Counted from the first letter of the stretch, positions 23,688 through 36,294 are shown. The stretch: DNA of 64,000 bases from Paragonimus skrjabini miyazakii (GCA_014338405.1 JTDE01000263.1:206806-270805), one strand, 5' to 3'. A program made the numbers and translations. The notes: generated by a model from the letters alone, not told the origin.

Positions 23688-24731
23688 GCAGTAAGAAGAC
23701 ATATGTTGCGATATGTTAACATTTCGTTTACTCTCATCCGTCGCAAACGTAAAACATGCGAGTTATATATGACACACAAATAGAGATAGATAGGGTACGG
23801 ACACGCATACAATCACACCACACACTGTCCTCACCACCACGGCAACCCTATGGGTTGTTTCAACCACTTTTGTGCACATAGCGTCGGCTGATGAGTTCTG
23901 ATCAATATTGCTTCGCTAGAGGCCAGTAGCTTTGGGTTCTTTTGATGTAACAATATTTTGAACGATCTAAGTGGGTCAATCTGGTGACCTGTTATCATGA
24001 GGTGTCTAGCTATCGATAATGCGGGTTTCAGATTGCTCTGTCAAGTTGTTTTGTCGTGTTCTGCGACTCGTTGAGATAGCTGCCGGCCTGTTCTGCCTAT
24101 GCAAATGTCACCGCAACTGCAAGTGAACTGATAAACAACGTGAGAGACAGGTTGGTCAGACAAACTGCGTTCGCGACTGTGTAGAACGGGTCCTTTGGTG
24201 GTTTGAACCAGACGTAATTGGGCAGCTGCGTACGTACGGGATAAAGCACATTGCAATTTGTGTTTTATATCATTTGCCAGATGGTCACCTTTGAATTGCC
24301 AAAATAAGAATATATCTTTCTTTTGAACGGTTTGCATTGGCTCGTTGCATTTGTTCATCCTGCTATGAACGTCAGTGAACTTTTCAGGTTATCCGTTTGC
24401 CAGCAACGTGTTCCTCAGCATGTTTTGTTCTATCTGCGGCCTGTCGGGGGTGCAAATATGTCTGGCTCTATGAAATAGGGTTTTGACCAAACCCCGCTTG
24501 TATGATATCGGAACAAAGATGGAAAACTGAAGATATTGTCCGTCCCATGTTGCTTTGCGACGGACCGATCGCTGTATTGGTGTTGAGGACATAGTGTGTA
24601 GTGTGATTGTATGCGTGTCCGTACCCTATCTATCTCTATTTGTTTGTCATATATAACTCGCATGTTTAACGTTTGCGACTGATGAGAGTAAACGAAATGT
24701 TAACATATCGCAACATATGTCTTCTTACTGC
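23688..24731 (-). mobile_element. Second Penelope-like element relic with inverted terminal arms
   Basis: A minus-strand PLE relic flanked by inverted arms of about 145-150 nt (23688-23838 and 24579-24731), imperfect at their inner ends. The outer terminus GCAGTAAGAAGAC is identical to that of the 9.2-10.9 kb element, although the arms otherwise differ. Coding sequence between the arms starts only at the RT thumb, so almost the whole RT is missing. It sits in the hemicentin intron between exons d and e, in sense orientation. Confidence 0.85.
23832..24592 (-). pseudogene. PLE RT thumb and GIY-YIG pseudogene
   Basis: Read 5' to 3' on the minus strand: RSVRRKATWDGQYLQF and KRGLVKTLFHRARHICT (aligning with the thumb of the other PLE), then a frame change. 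GDHLANDIKHKLQCAL and HVVYQFTCSCGDICIGRTGR (GIY-YIG start) follow, to a stop near 24041. After another frame change come LKPALSIARHLMITGHQIDP and ILIRTHQPTLCAQKWLKQP, ending LPWW and TGA at the arm boundary. At least two frameshifts make it non-coding. The C-terminal HxxxTGH and CxQK blocks are standard for the PLE endonuclease. Confidence 0.85.
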
Positions 24732-24907
24732 ACTTATGAAGTTACTAAAGGGAACACAGTGTTTCAACTTGAATAGCAGTGTCAGAATGTAAGTTTTTGA
24801 AATTATCAAAAAAGAAACATGCGGTATAAAACGTTACTAACTAAAAGGTCAGTGAACGTTAAGGATAAGTTGTTGAAAATCTACAAAACTGTTTTCAAGC
24901 CACTTAC

Positions 24908-25195
24908 CAGCAATTGGTTGGCTGGAGGCCCCATGATTATATTCCCTTGGAATTGTACTAAAACCCTGCAGAAAATCCACATCGCTGATGCCGGACACAC
25001 GCACTGAAAACCATTGTTGTTCTTCGCCTTCCGGTTCTTCAGTTTCCGACGGTTCAGTTTGTTCATCCGTGGTTGCTTTTGTGCTCACTTCCAAAGTCCA
25101 TTCGCCAGGCGTTGGTCGATCCACAGAACCCACAAACACAGATGGTACCGTCTTCATTAGGCGTTTTAGTCCATCTTCCGTTCCGATTAGCTTTC
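24908..25195 (-). CDS. HMCN1: Hemicentin-like gene, exon d: linker with acidic insert
   Basis: Acceptor ccatctag, donor TTGCTG/gtaagt; phase 1 in and phase 1 out, with 95 full codons. It begins KLIGTEDGLKRLM, then GSVDRPTPGEWTLEVST, and ends WFSVRVSGISDVDFLQGFST followed by IPREYNHGASSQPIA. The PxxGxW and VRVSGISxxDFxxGFS motifs identify the hemicentin VWA-to-Ig linker. Between these blocks sits a Thr/Glu-rich stretch of about 20 residues (including TEPSETEEPEGEEQ) that is longer and much more acidic than the vertebrate equivalent as I know it. It may be an exposed loop or hinge. Confidence 0.93.
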
Positions 25196-28100
25196 CTAGA
25201 TGGTACGCATTTAGAGAATATTAGCATTCGTTAAATGGGACCATTACCCAACGCATACCATTATTGTTTTTCAAATAGATGATTGGTGGTTCAAGCCATG
25301 TCTTTCTCAAAACCTCTCTGTGGGTTTGAAGAAGTAATAGCTTATGGTTTAACATGTTACCCACGGGAAGCCATGACATCTTAAAGTTTGAACAGAAATA
25401 GTGGTGCAAGATACTTCGAAAAATGTTACATTTGTCCCGAGAAGAGGACACGATCCGTATGGTAAACTATTCGTTTTTACACAATTTTCAAATGATGAGC
25501 CCAACTTTTCTAAAGGTGGTTGTGATAGTTGGTGAATAAAACATAATTTCCAACGTCTAAGTTGAAGTAGACTTACAGCGTTCTAAACATCAAGGAACGA
25601 TAGGAAATTAAATAACGTAGACAAGTTTGATCGACCCTGAACAACTAATCGCTAGCGAAAATTGTAATCATTCCGGTGATTGCGACTGCTTTCCTATGAA
25701 AACAGTAATAGGTTAATTAGTATGGAGGAGATCCATATGTTGTTCGTTTGACATTTTGAATCACAAATTGTTTATCATGGCGTTTGCTTTTTCTGGTGTT
25801 AAATCCATGTCGCAACCTTGACACGTAAATGCGTATGAAGTCCAATTACACGGAACATCATGTATTGACCTTCTATCTGACCTAGTGTACTTTCCATCTA
25901 GCGACTTTTATGAGACAACGCCAAGTAAATAAGCCTGAAGCTTTCGAAGTCAACTTCTCGGAGGACTGTTCCCGCGTTTGCATGAAGTAAGTGAAAAACA
26001 GAATTTGTCTTAGGGCAGTGGCTTTTTAAAACCGTGATATTAATGTAACATTAAGTAAAGTCATAGACATTTTCGTGACCAGGGATTCATCCTCTGAACG
26101 TGACTGCATACAAATAACTTCTACGTTAACAGAAATTACTTACTACGGAATAACTGTGGCTGAGGTCAGCGGTTCCTGGACGAATTTAATGAGGTGGCAT
26201 AGTTGAGATAAACCGGCCGTTCAACCGAAAAATTTGTTTGTTACTTTCAAAGAATTGTCTCTTCTATACATAAACAGTCTGATGCGATGAATGGTACTTC
26301 GGTATGGTTTTAATGGTACTATAGCTCACTATTAAGAAGAAAATGTACAGAAATCCTGTTGTTGGTTTCAAAATGGTTTCTGACATGAAGATACATCTTA
26401 GTTTGGATTGACATTCATTGTACAAAACATTTCACGCAGATGATCCTATCGATTTGCATGCACTGATCGACTAACTCTTTATGCAGAAGATCACTACTCC
26501 GTTGAATTTTCACTCCGATTCCAGCCCTTTGCTTATGGATTTAATTATACAAGACGAATACAGATTTTGTCTATTGTATACAATTCAGGAAGGTGATCGT
26601 TTACAGGATACATACTGTCTGTCAGTGATGCTTGGGGGAAAATGTCAAGATAGGTAGAAGTCTTTTGAAGTACACATTAGAGAGGACGTCTTTTTAAAGC
26701 ACTGTGCTCACAATGGATAATCAACGATTCCTGCACTGTCTGCTTCAATGTTGCAGATTACATCACTTTATTCAATCTTATCATCATGACTAACGTTTTA
26801 TTAATCGTAACTGCACCAGTCATTCATAAACATTTTGCAAAGATACACAGATTACTTGCTAAGACATCGTTTGAAGAGCAAAACTTATTTTTTAAAAATT
26901 GTTTCATTTCTGTCGTTCGTTCAAATTATTTTAGATTTCACAATAGAATTCATCCCTTGGTTAATGATAAACATGCAAAAAGAACAATCGGTTGCTTTTC
27001 AATGGAGTAAATAAGGATCCACACGTTCAACGCATGACATTCAAATTTGGACGAATTTATTATAAAAAGGCACAGATGAAGAGTTACACACAGAACAGCT
27101 TGTGAACACCGTGCTGAGATGATCAACATGGAAGCACAATTTTCATTGAGGGCAATATTCGAACTTTCATCAGAATAATCTCTTTGCATCGGGATCGGTT
27201 TACTCTTAAAGGAGCTTCATGTGGGCTCAACAAAGGAACACACGTCGCAAATACCAATATGCACCAAGACCAGGAGTGCACTGATGATGATCGCCGTTGT
27301 CAGAACAAGCATACAAGGTCTCGTTCACATGGATACGCTTATGCACTCATTAACCTATAATGACATGATCATATGGTGTCCTGATTCTCAGAATACTGCA
27401 GCTTATCATGGTAGAATTAAGTTGGCAGGTTGGATTAATAAACACTGAATGGCAGCCAGCCAAGGAGGAGGAAAAATTGTGGTCACTACCTAAACAGAAA
27501 AGGGCTAAACTGTAACCCAGAAACAATGCCGTCCTGGTTTGCTTTGGTATCGTCTCTTCCACTCGTATACAGATTTGTTTCCGTTCTATCGATACACTAC
27601 TCAAGTGAGAAGCAAGTTAGAAGTTTATTGGCAGGATTTAGACATTTTTGAGGACTGCCATAAACGAGACCTTGAAAACCAATAATGCACAGCTCACTGG
27701 TTATGTGGACAGTTAAATCCCAGGTGGCGCTCTAGTTGAACTTCTGACATAAAGACCTGGGTGGTAGTTATGTGGTTTAGTGGAAGTAAGATATTTTTCA
27801 ATAAATTGTTGATAACAACATCTAGAATCATGTTCTGTAACCAACTAGTACAATCCGGTAGTTGATTTTTCTTTCTCTAGTGTTAGCCGGAGGTCAACTA
27901 TGAACAGGTAAACTGAACAATCCTATCGGCGTGGGCGGGTAGTCTGCAGTAGTTATTTCTACAAAGATATGGAATTGTGCTTATAAAGAAATTCATAATG
28001 CCTATCCAGAAAACGACACCCCCAGTTTTAAATATTTGATCTTAGCCCGAACGAGTTTCACACTGACAACCGTTTGCACAGTGGGCAAAGCTGTCATCAT

Positions 28101-30639
28101 TTCTCTCACTCATCATAAACACCATAAGCATCTCTCACGCACCAAAAACATCACTCACGAGTTGGAGATTGATACCATTGGGGCGTCTTTGTGACCGTAG
28201 TTTGTATATCACAACAGTCGAAAGCAGACTATATCTATGCATATCGGGAAGATGCGAACATGTTACACTGATGTTATTAGTACAGTGTTAATCGTTCCAT
28301 CGTAAGAACTGTTTGTGCGACCGGTGGCTTGATAGAAAATAATTTGGGCTAGTAGCGGGGGAGGTTGCTCATTCGATGCTCGTCCAGTCTATTTCTAACT
28401 AATGAGTCCAAACAAGAGTGAATCCGGACGTTGAGCCTCGGATAGTGGGTTGGCTTCATAAGAATCCAGACGCCTTCACACCCAGCCAGGACTCAGCTGT
28501 TCACCCATCATGGTTTGATATTTCTAATCCTGATATGTTTGTTATTTTTGTATAGACGTATATGGCGATAATCCAATATAATGTGGTTCACTGACTCTAT
28601 TCCGGATTAGTTAGAGAAAACCTTCCTTAAATGTTTGAAGAATTTCAATTCATCCCCTGTTCATATTCTTTTTGGTTTGTATTTTTATCGTAAACACTTT
28701 AGTCTGCCACATGTTCAGCACGACCGGCAGTAACAGCGTAGAACTTATCAGGAATTGGGATCTAGCAGGATCGTCATAGGTTAGGCTAAAATTAAAACTG
28801 TATGTGCTGTATGCATTTTCAGGACTTACACAGTGTGTAAAAGAGCCTTCGAAAACCAAACAAAAAGAGCTAAAATGTCATTGTGAATGCAGAGTTATAT
28901 CAGTTTATCAGGTTTCTACGTGAAATGCAAGACAAAAGTTATAGCAACGTCAGGATGTTGTGGTGAGTCTGGAGTCCAGAGACTGCTTAAAATCACATCA
29001 GCATGTATAGTTGCTGATAGAACGGCGAGAGAAGAATTTTATAACGTGATCATAACATGGTGAAAGGTTGGAGATAACTAGATCGAATTCTAACCGATGC
29101 TTTCTTTCTTGTAAGCGAGCTGAAGTTTGCTTTATGTCAGGGATTGTAGGGAAACATTCAAATAGCGACTCCTTGATGAGAGCGCAAGCATGTGGAATTG
29201 GAGTGATATTACTACGTTTACTGGAAAAGTTGTACTTTTCAAGGGTTTGGATATATTTGTATGTTATACCCTTGAAGGCAGTTTTTTGCGTGATCCAGAC
29301 TTGACAGAAAAATGTGACACATCTGATAAAGATTAGACATTCAAGATTCTTATTTCTGAATGTGTGATATAAATTTTGTTTCTACTTAATCATAGGGTTC
29401 AGTAATTAAAGTTGTTTGGTGAACTTTTGTTGAGAACTTTGTATTGCACACATTTTAAACGCAACCATATTGATGTAGTTTAAAACTGCAGTCTGTCCGA
29501 ACGCGAACCTACTTTACAACTAAGTCCTTCCAACTAGGAATGCCGTATACCTTGTTCATAATCGCGACCCACCGAGATGTTCCATCTCTTATTTAATGTT
29601 TTAATTAAGTTGGATTTAACATCTACATGATCTACATTGATGTTCACGATAAGAAATGGCTGAATATATGTCTGAATGGTTGACGTGCAATGGCGTAACA
29701 GACAGTGACAACAGAACGAATGAAACAAAATGCAACCACATTCATTACAAGTTAACAGAGGGAAACGGGTGATTTTGTTGACGTCGGCAACTCGTTTGAC
29801 GTGTTATTATGCTAACAAAATCCGCAATTACTTGCATTCTTGTGTAAATTGCTATTCAATACTCGCTATCCTGTCCCCACTGTTAGCATAGACTATTGAC
29901 AAGCTATTTGTTTGTCGTGAAATTGTTAACGGTCCTTTAATGTAAAGCTCAAAGTTCGACAGTTTCCACTGTTACATTCATTTAATCGATTGTAACTACC
30001 AGATTCTCATTAACTTTTTCCGTCTGCCTGTACGAAAAGAAACAACAATGTCCAATTTTCGCTTTTGTTAGAGTTCACCAGTAGTACATATTCTCAAACG
30101 TCCTTTTCCATGAGAATAATCCAGCTACGACCTTTTGTGTGTGATACTTAATCTAGATAAACCAGAATCCCTAGTACTAACTAGTGATCAAAATTTCACT
30201 TAACGAATTAATGGTCCCTGTGATTTCAACTTGTGTCATCGATCAGAGTTAAGGGGACACTTGCTGCCGTATAAAGGGTGACTTCAAGGAGACGTTCACC
30301 GTAGGCACTATGGACGGTAACTCACTCGTAACACAAGGTTTTGATTAATTTTTGATAAACTTATCGTGGAAGTCGTTCAGAAGCAACAAGTAATCCGACT
30401 CCAGACTGTCTGCAGTTCAGATGCTGTGTGGAACATTGTTCTTGAAACACTCGGATTGTATCGAACAGTGTTCTCGTGACAAATTAACCTCGACATTGTG
30501 CCATCAATCAGCTAGAAAAACTTCGAACCATTTATTTCGCCGAAGCAACTCATCAAAGGTGACGACGTAGACAACGCTTTCATCAGACGGCCAAGCTGTG
30601 TCATACAAAGCATCTTTACTCAGTAGTACCTGACAACCT

Positions 30640-30800
30640 CTACACCAAAACGTGGAACCCAAATTCCCCGGTTAAAGACGAACTGCTGCTTCAGGCTACA
30701 GGAAACTGCACATATCGATCCAGATCCAGATGTTCGATCCCCTATGTCTGCGGAAGAAAGAGCCAGTTGTATAATGAACTGACCAAAATGTGACAGATCA
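30640..30800 (+). pseudogene. Possible fourth PLE relic, heavily decayed
   Basis: One frame reads SPVKDELLLQATGNCTYRSR followed a few residues later by PYVCGRKSQLYNELTKM. The spacing resembles the PLE segment before the GIY-YIG motif (…L…Q…CIY…CNCG…). The similarity is short and shared cysteines carry most of it, so chance is possible. Confidence 0.3.
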
Positions 30801-32247
30801 GGGTGATTACGTAATCAACACAAGTTTGACGACCAACTTTGTTAAGGTTTAAACACCTTTTGAATGCACACCATTCAGTGGAGGCTACTAAGACATTTTA
30901 GATTGTTTAAGCAGCTAATAACACTCAGTTAGAGAGCGTAGCTGAGGCCATTCGTACTGGAATCAATGTGTTCGGGCAAAACAAGTTAAGTAACAGTTTG
31001 TCATCACCATAATCACGAACTCTAATCAAACTAGTAGATTTCCAATGGTGTTTGACGTGTCTGTATGAATATACTGTTTGACCAGTTGATGAAGAATTTA
31101 ATTTTGCTACATAGACAGTTAATTGCAGTATGTGTTTGTTAAGGTACAGTGAACACATGCACTGTACAAATTGTGTTGTTAACTCTTTTAAGGTTAATGT
31201 CGAGGAAACACTATTACAATGGAATATTACTAACAATTGTACGCGCGCTGGTATGGTGACAATAGGATGAAGGCTAAGTGCTCACAAACAGTACATGGGA
31301 ATCCCTTTCGGATAAGCTCAAGTCAGAAAGGCACCAGAACCAACTGTATACAAACATGCGGAGTCATTCAGAAATTATTTGCATGCAAGCTTGAGGTTTT
31401 AATTAGCTGGCAGATGTGATAGCTGGTCTTATACCTGAAAAAGTTGACATCATACTCACACCTTCATAAAAAGATGTGAGTGGGACACCAGTCTTTATTC
31501 AACGTCCTCTTCAACTTCGACTGAATGTTAACGGCCGTTGTGCTTTGTCCCAGATTTACTGTGTGAACACTTTGATGAGTTGTTACTCTGTCACTCATGT
31601 CAGAATTGCGAACCTACTGGTTATTTTGAGAATAGTTCTGACTAAGTTTGGCCTTGACATCCATACTGGTGTTATTTTGCACTCTTTAGAGTTTTAAACG
31701 AAAGGTCTCAATACTGATAATCTATAGATAAACGTAAACAATGTTTCAACAGTTTGATAGATACCATTGCTCGCTGATTATTGATGGTTTTTTTTACAAC
31801 ACTGCTGCTCTTAGAATACTTGAAAACATCACTTGTATCCAACAAACTGCTATTGTATGATTCAGCACTGATGGTTATCCTCATATTTGGATCGGTATCT
31901 GTTGAGTACCGCTCACACTTAACCGCATTGCGGCCAGCTTTTAGTCAGTGTCGTTAAAAAAGCACGATTCTCGAGGTTTGGTCTTACTATAGTTTATTAA
32001 CGGTACATATCTTTGCCCAAATCAACCGTGGCGCGTCGATCTTTGCCATCTTGGCACTTCCAGGTTGACCAACGTGACCTTCATCTTTCTTCAAGCACGC
32101 CTGAACCATCACAAGTAAGCATTTAACCATACTCTAATGTGAGCAGCGCTGAAGGTCCACGATGATACTCAAAGAGTGCACGATGATTGCACTTTTGCCC
32201 AGTCAACAACACAACGAGCGCGACTACTCCGTCCGACAGAAATCAAG

Positions 32248-32464
32248 TACTGATGAGCAGTAGGGGATTTTGGTTTTCATATAAATTGAAAATCACCCAC
32301 AATTGATCGCAGCTGTCGCATTCACATAGACTATCCAGTCGGCCCCTTTCAAACAGCAGAAGCACTAGATTCGAGTTTTGCTCTGAATAGAGCTCGTCAG
32401 TAGTGCATATCATCGCCACTGCCGGGACTAGAACTACGGTCACGCTGTTTATGAGGCAACCGTG
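32248..32464 (-). repeat. tRNA-headed repeat, minus copy 3
   Basis: Well preserved copy from the tail (ACTGATGAGCAGTAGGGGAT) up to CGGTTGCCTC on the minus strand. It lacks the A-box end of the tRNA-like head. It is the left arm of a long hairpin with the plus copy next to it. Confidence 0.9.
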
Positions 32465-32690
32465 CCTAATGTGAGGTCAATGGCGCAGTGGTAAACACGG
32501 TTGCCTCATGAACAGCGTGTTCGTGGTTCAAGTCCCGGCGGTGGCGATGATATGCACTACTGACGAGCTCTAATGACAGCGAAACTCGAGTCTAGTGCTT
32601 CTTTTCGAAAGGGGCTGACTGGTAAGTCTATGGGAATGCGACAGCTGCGATCAGTTGTGGGTGATTTTATATTAGAAGCACTCCCAGATT
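32465..32690 (+). repeat. tRNA-headed repeat, plus copy 3, with A and B boxes
   Basis: Begins CCTAATGTGAGGTCAATGGC. Polymerase III type boxes are visible: TGGCGCAGTGG (A box) and GGTTCAAGTCC (B box). The conserved body GCGAAACTCGAGTCTAGTGC and GGGAATGCGACAGCTGCGAT follows. The arrangement is that of a tRNA-derived SINE. The parent tRNA cannot be named because the anticodon arm is degenerate. Confidence 0.9.
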
Positions 32691-33332
32691 GATATTTTTG
32701 AAGCAACAAGTTCTTTCCGAGAGGAGCTGACCAAAACGTTATTTGGAAGAAAAAAAGCTGTCAGTAATTTTGAGCGCTTTTCTTTAACGTTAAATATGAA
32801 ACCTCTTTTTGAACTTCATATTCCATAATATTATTAAAGCTTGGGGTGTTACGCTAAGTTCATTATAATTCAAGGTATTCTGAAGCCACTGGGAGAACGT
32901 AAGCAAATTCTTTGTGAAAACATGTTCAATTTGGTGACTGTACGGTTTGTGAACGCCTACATGAGGTTTTGTTTATCGGTGTAACACGACACATCCCATA
33001 TTACAAATTTATCATTTCTGGTTTGTGTCCTGGGATATAATATGTACTCGCGTCTTCCGAAGAAACTAAGTATAAAAGTTACGATAAATCACACTTGGTA
33101 AAATTTCAAACATTTTCACCTCTGAGTAAAAGACGGTATTTCTTCACTTGCCCTCTCTTTTATCTGACTTGACGTAATAGCATTCCGGAGTTTATTAGTC
33201 AGGGTTTCGTTTCATCGCATTAGATACTTACAGTGCATGAATTCCTGTACACATGATTTTTAAACCCTCAGTGAACAAATTGATAAGTTGACTTTAAAAT
33301 AATCATTTGTGGTCAACCATAAAGATACTTAC

Positions 33333-33516
33333 TTTCCGGGTTGCGAACACGCACATCAAGGGCTTGACCACGTTTATGAGTGTTCACTTGAATCGTTAGC
33401 TGAGACAAATGTGAGTCCACGGGAAAACTGTAAATTTTAGCCTCTTCTCCCCATGTATCTTGCTGTAATATGTGCACTTTCCGAGACTCTACAGCTGCTT
33501 CGACTACTTGCATAAA
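33333..33516 (-). CDS. HMCN1: Hemicentin-like gene, exon c: VWA to linker
   Basis: The strong acceptor cttctcttttgtgcag gives phase 0 entry after exon b; the donor GGAAA/gtaagt leaves phase 1. There are 61 codons plus 1 nt, beginning FMQVVEAAVESRKVHILQQD and ending VRVRNPE. Known hemicentins carry the same order here (…VLKWVEEAVQASKVHLL… to …IEIRNP…), so this is the last VWA helix and the start of the linker. The preceding intron is 6.9 kb and holds the orphan Ig-like exon and the exon-like segment described separately. Neither is needed to join b to c. Confidence 0.93.
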
Positions 33517-34654
33517 CTGCACAAAAGAGAAGTGAACGAGATGTAGTGGCGTGGCACGTGTTGGAAAATAGCTATTATTGGAAAAGGAGTCGCGTTCTGA
33601 ATGACATTATTATCAAACGGGGCCACTCTGTTGAGTAAATAAATACTGTCTCTATAATTCAGCACGAAAACCAAAAACGAGCTATGGTTTCTTCCGTCAA
33701 AACAGTGAAATGGAACAATGCTACTGGATGGATATGATTCCTCACTCTACTTTACAGTAAGTCGAGCACGTCCGTTGACAGTCTCTGCATCAGCATAAAA
33801 ACGTCAGTTGGCTCATTCGAACATTAGCACCAGGTCGTATTAGACTTGCAGATTCCTTTATAGTGGATCCTTTAATTGTTGAGACACTGTTCTCTTCAAC
33901 AAGCAAGCAAGCAGCAGATATGTTAAAATTCAATTTACTGTCATCAATCGTATACGTATAATACCCCGATTGAATACTTTAGATTTATACCGATAAAAAA
34001 AATGTGAAAACCCATGTCCACACTATACACTGCGCAAAAAAGGCTACGATAGCCCGAGGAATTGTCTCAAACATTTTGCGCACAAAACGCCAGTCAGTAC
34101 GTTCAAATCAGTATAATTTCACAGAAAGAGAGTCTATTGGATTGTGGTTGTTTATTGGCAGAGTTTGGTAGAGTTTGTTGTTTAAATTTTGATATGGATA
34201 GTGAGCGTACTAATGTTTGTACTTCGTATTCAGTGGTTTTCTACCGGGAACCTATTCGCAGTTATCCTGTTACTCCTTAGAAGATATATTTTTGTGTACT
34301 TTTTAACTCGTTCTGAATCAAGTATTTCGTCTCAGTTTCACCAAATCGATACTTTTAAAGACAAGGCTAGAAACAGAATGTGTACTATTTACGGAATATT
34401 CGGGGCCTTTAGAGCCATGTAATCAAGACGCTTAAAGATAATTGTATAGATGGTAAAAACTTCGTCTGAAAAGGTGAAAGATAAACCAAATTCTACTGAG
34501 GTTATCATCTGCATCTCAGTGATCATGTCCTATCGGACTGACGTTATAGATTTATGCGATATGTACCAAAAATAAAAGAAGTGCACCTGGAACATGATGA
34601 ACGGAGACAGAAGGCAGCGCAACATTCTCAAGTCAAACCTAGCAATAAACTCAC

Positions 34655-34770
34655 CAGTTTGGTGTCGTGCTCCGGTACATAGGGTACCGGAGTTTGAAAA
34701 GAGCCGCTATTCACAGATGCGGTCGCGGAATGCTTGTTCAGAACATTCCTGGTAAACTCAAACTCTCTCA
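34655..34770 (-). other. Exon-like segment with strong splice borders, unassigned
   Basis: A 116-nt minus-strand segment lies between acceptor ttttacattttcag and donor AAACTG/gtgagt. In the open frame it reads REFEFTRNVLNKHSATASVN, then SGSFQTPVPYVPEHDTKL, which I do not recognise. It lies in the intron between hemicentin exons b and c, both phase 0 there. Inserting 116 nt would break the frame, and its first triplet would be TGA. It could be an unused cryptic exon, a frame-breaking (poison) exon, or an exon of another gene nested in the intron. Confidence 0.35.
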
Positions 34771-35435
34771 CTGAAAATGTAAAAATAGGCGAAGGCTCCC
34801 CAGTTGGATTTTTCAACTTATCTTGTACTCCGAATTAAATTTGGTGACTATAATGTCAGAAGAAGGGCGGAAGCCATTTTGTCTTTAAAAGACTATCAAA
34901 GCAAGGTAACGAGTGTAATCAATCTCCGCAACCTGTTATCATATAACTGTAACTACTTGAAGGAACGTTTTGTCCCTGGTAAATAATTTAGTAAACCATA
35001 CCAATTTACCCAGTCGTTGAAGAAAGAACTACCCGGCGGCCTAAAACTGCGACAAGGATATGTTGACGAGTGGTTATTTCTGGTGAATCGCATGTGCGGT
35101 TACCAGTTGGCTGTGCCCTAGCCAGTGAAATTTGATGAGGTGAATAACTTGGTCAAGTTACTACGGATTGCTGAACGTTTGCTACCAACTCAGCGGAATC
35201 GATCTTCCCGACTGGTAGATATGGGCGCAACTAGGGGAGTGGAACCGAGATTTGAATATCTCTTCACTCGACAGATATGTAAGTGTCTGCTGTCAACACT
35301 GAGAATGGTAAACTTCTTAGTGCAAAGTCAAGTACCCTTATCGTTGTCTCCACACAACAATAAATATACCTGGTGCACGGCATGCACGATCAGATCTAGG
35401 CCCCTTCAGAGTGTAGTTAAATGTCAATGATAAAA

Positions 35436-35513
35436 GGATTGAGAATAACACAACGTTACGAGCAAGTTGTAATACTGTACGTTTCAACCATCTCGGGTGG
35501 CCTTCCTCAGGAG
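35436..35513 (+). repeat. Short LINE RT relic, copy 1
   Basis: About 78 nt from GGATTGAGAATAACACAACG to CTCGGGTGGCCTTCCTCAGG, nearly identical to the start of the RT fragment at 36482. In plus-strand translation it covers the region just before and into the RT GLPQG motif, after which similarity is lost. Confidence 0.75.
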
Positions 35514-35639
35514 TGTTGTAATCGAAATCGATTTGTAACTCCGTCTCAGACAGGAATGCAGCTTTTTTAAATTATCTATTAGTCGGTGAAAAAACTATCA
35601 TTATGACACAATCCGTTAAAGAAATACCATATTTCTACC

Positions 35640-36200
35640 TGTTCAATTTGCACTCACTAGAGCATGCTGGTTCCCAGTCCAGCATAGCCTTCCAAGGACT
35701 CGAACGGGTACAAAGAACTTACGGAGACTGGGACCATGGAGCCAAACGGCTGCACTGGAAATGCGCGTACACCCTCACTCTACATACAGCCAGATTAGCT
35801 GGCTATGGTTTCAGCAGTGTGTTGTGCCCGTTTGCTCACCCGACTCGGTTAGGAGGCGTGACCGTTGAGTAAGCCCTTTGGTCTGAACTCCGGATTTTGT
35901 CGCCCGGCCTGCAGGTCCCGGAGGCACGGCACGCGGCATCAGATCACCTCCACTCAATTTGGTAAATCGGTTGTTCCATCTTACGTGTGGTCCTGTTGAG
36001 ATGCCTACAATCTGTGTGTTGGCGCGTGTGCATGAGTGTGCCGGCATCTTCGCAAATGTCATCACGTGACCTGGGCTCGGTTCCTATTAGTGGTCAAGAT
36101 ACTGGGTGACTGCCGCTTGTCATGCATGTGTATGCGCAGCTAGCTCATGTATAGAGTGCACTGGCTTAGACTACGGCAATGCAAAGTGCCTACAACCTTA
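35640..36200. other. GC-richer island of unknown identity in intron b-c
   Basis: The segment is visibly richer in G and C than its surroundings (for example CCTGCAGGTCCCGGAGGCAC). It has overlapping short ORFs on both strands, none with a recognised domain. It may be a repeat of another family; no second copy was seen. Confidence 0.35.
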
Positions 36201-36294
36201 CCTTTGTTCACACTAGTTCAGATTAAGTCCAATGGACCGTTTCGGACAAGACAATATGTAATTCACCTGTTTACATTTGCGTCTTAAATACAGC

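Larger units (their letters stand above)
20058..24907 (-). other. Hemicentin intron d-e (4850 bp)
   Basis: Contains the perfect hairpin at 22213 and the second PLE relic at 23688-24731, which ends only 176 bp from exon d. Confidence 0.8.
25196..33332 (-). other. Hemicentin intron c-d (8137 bp)
   Basis: The largest intron defined here. It contains the foldback repeat pair at 32.25-32.69 kb and a possible PLE relic near 30.7 kb. The rest, 25.2-30.6 kb, shows nothing I can name. Confidence 0.75.

Noticed and set aside
23840..24040. Separate gene downstream of the second PLE GIY-YIG frame
   Set aside because: It translates, in another frame, to the normal PLE C-terminus (HLMITGHQIDP, CAQKW), so it is a frameshifted continuation.
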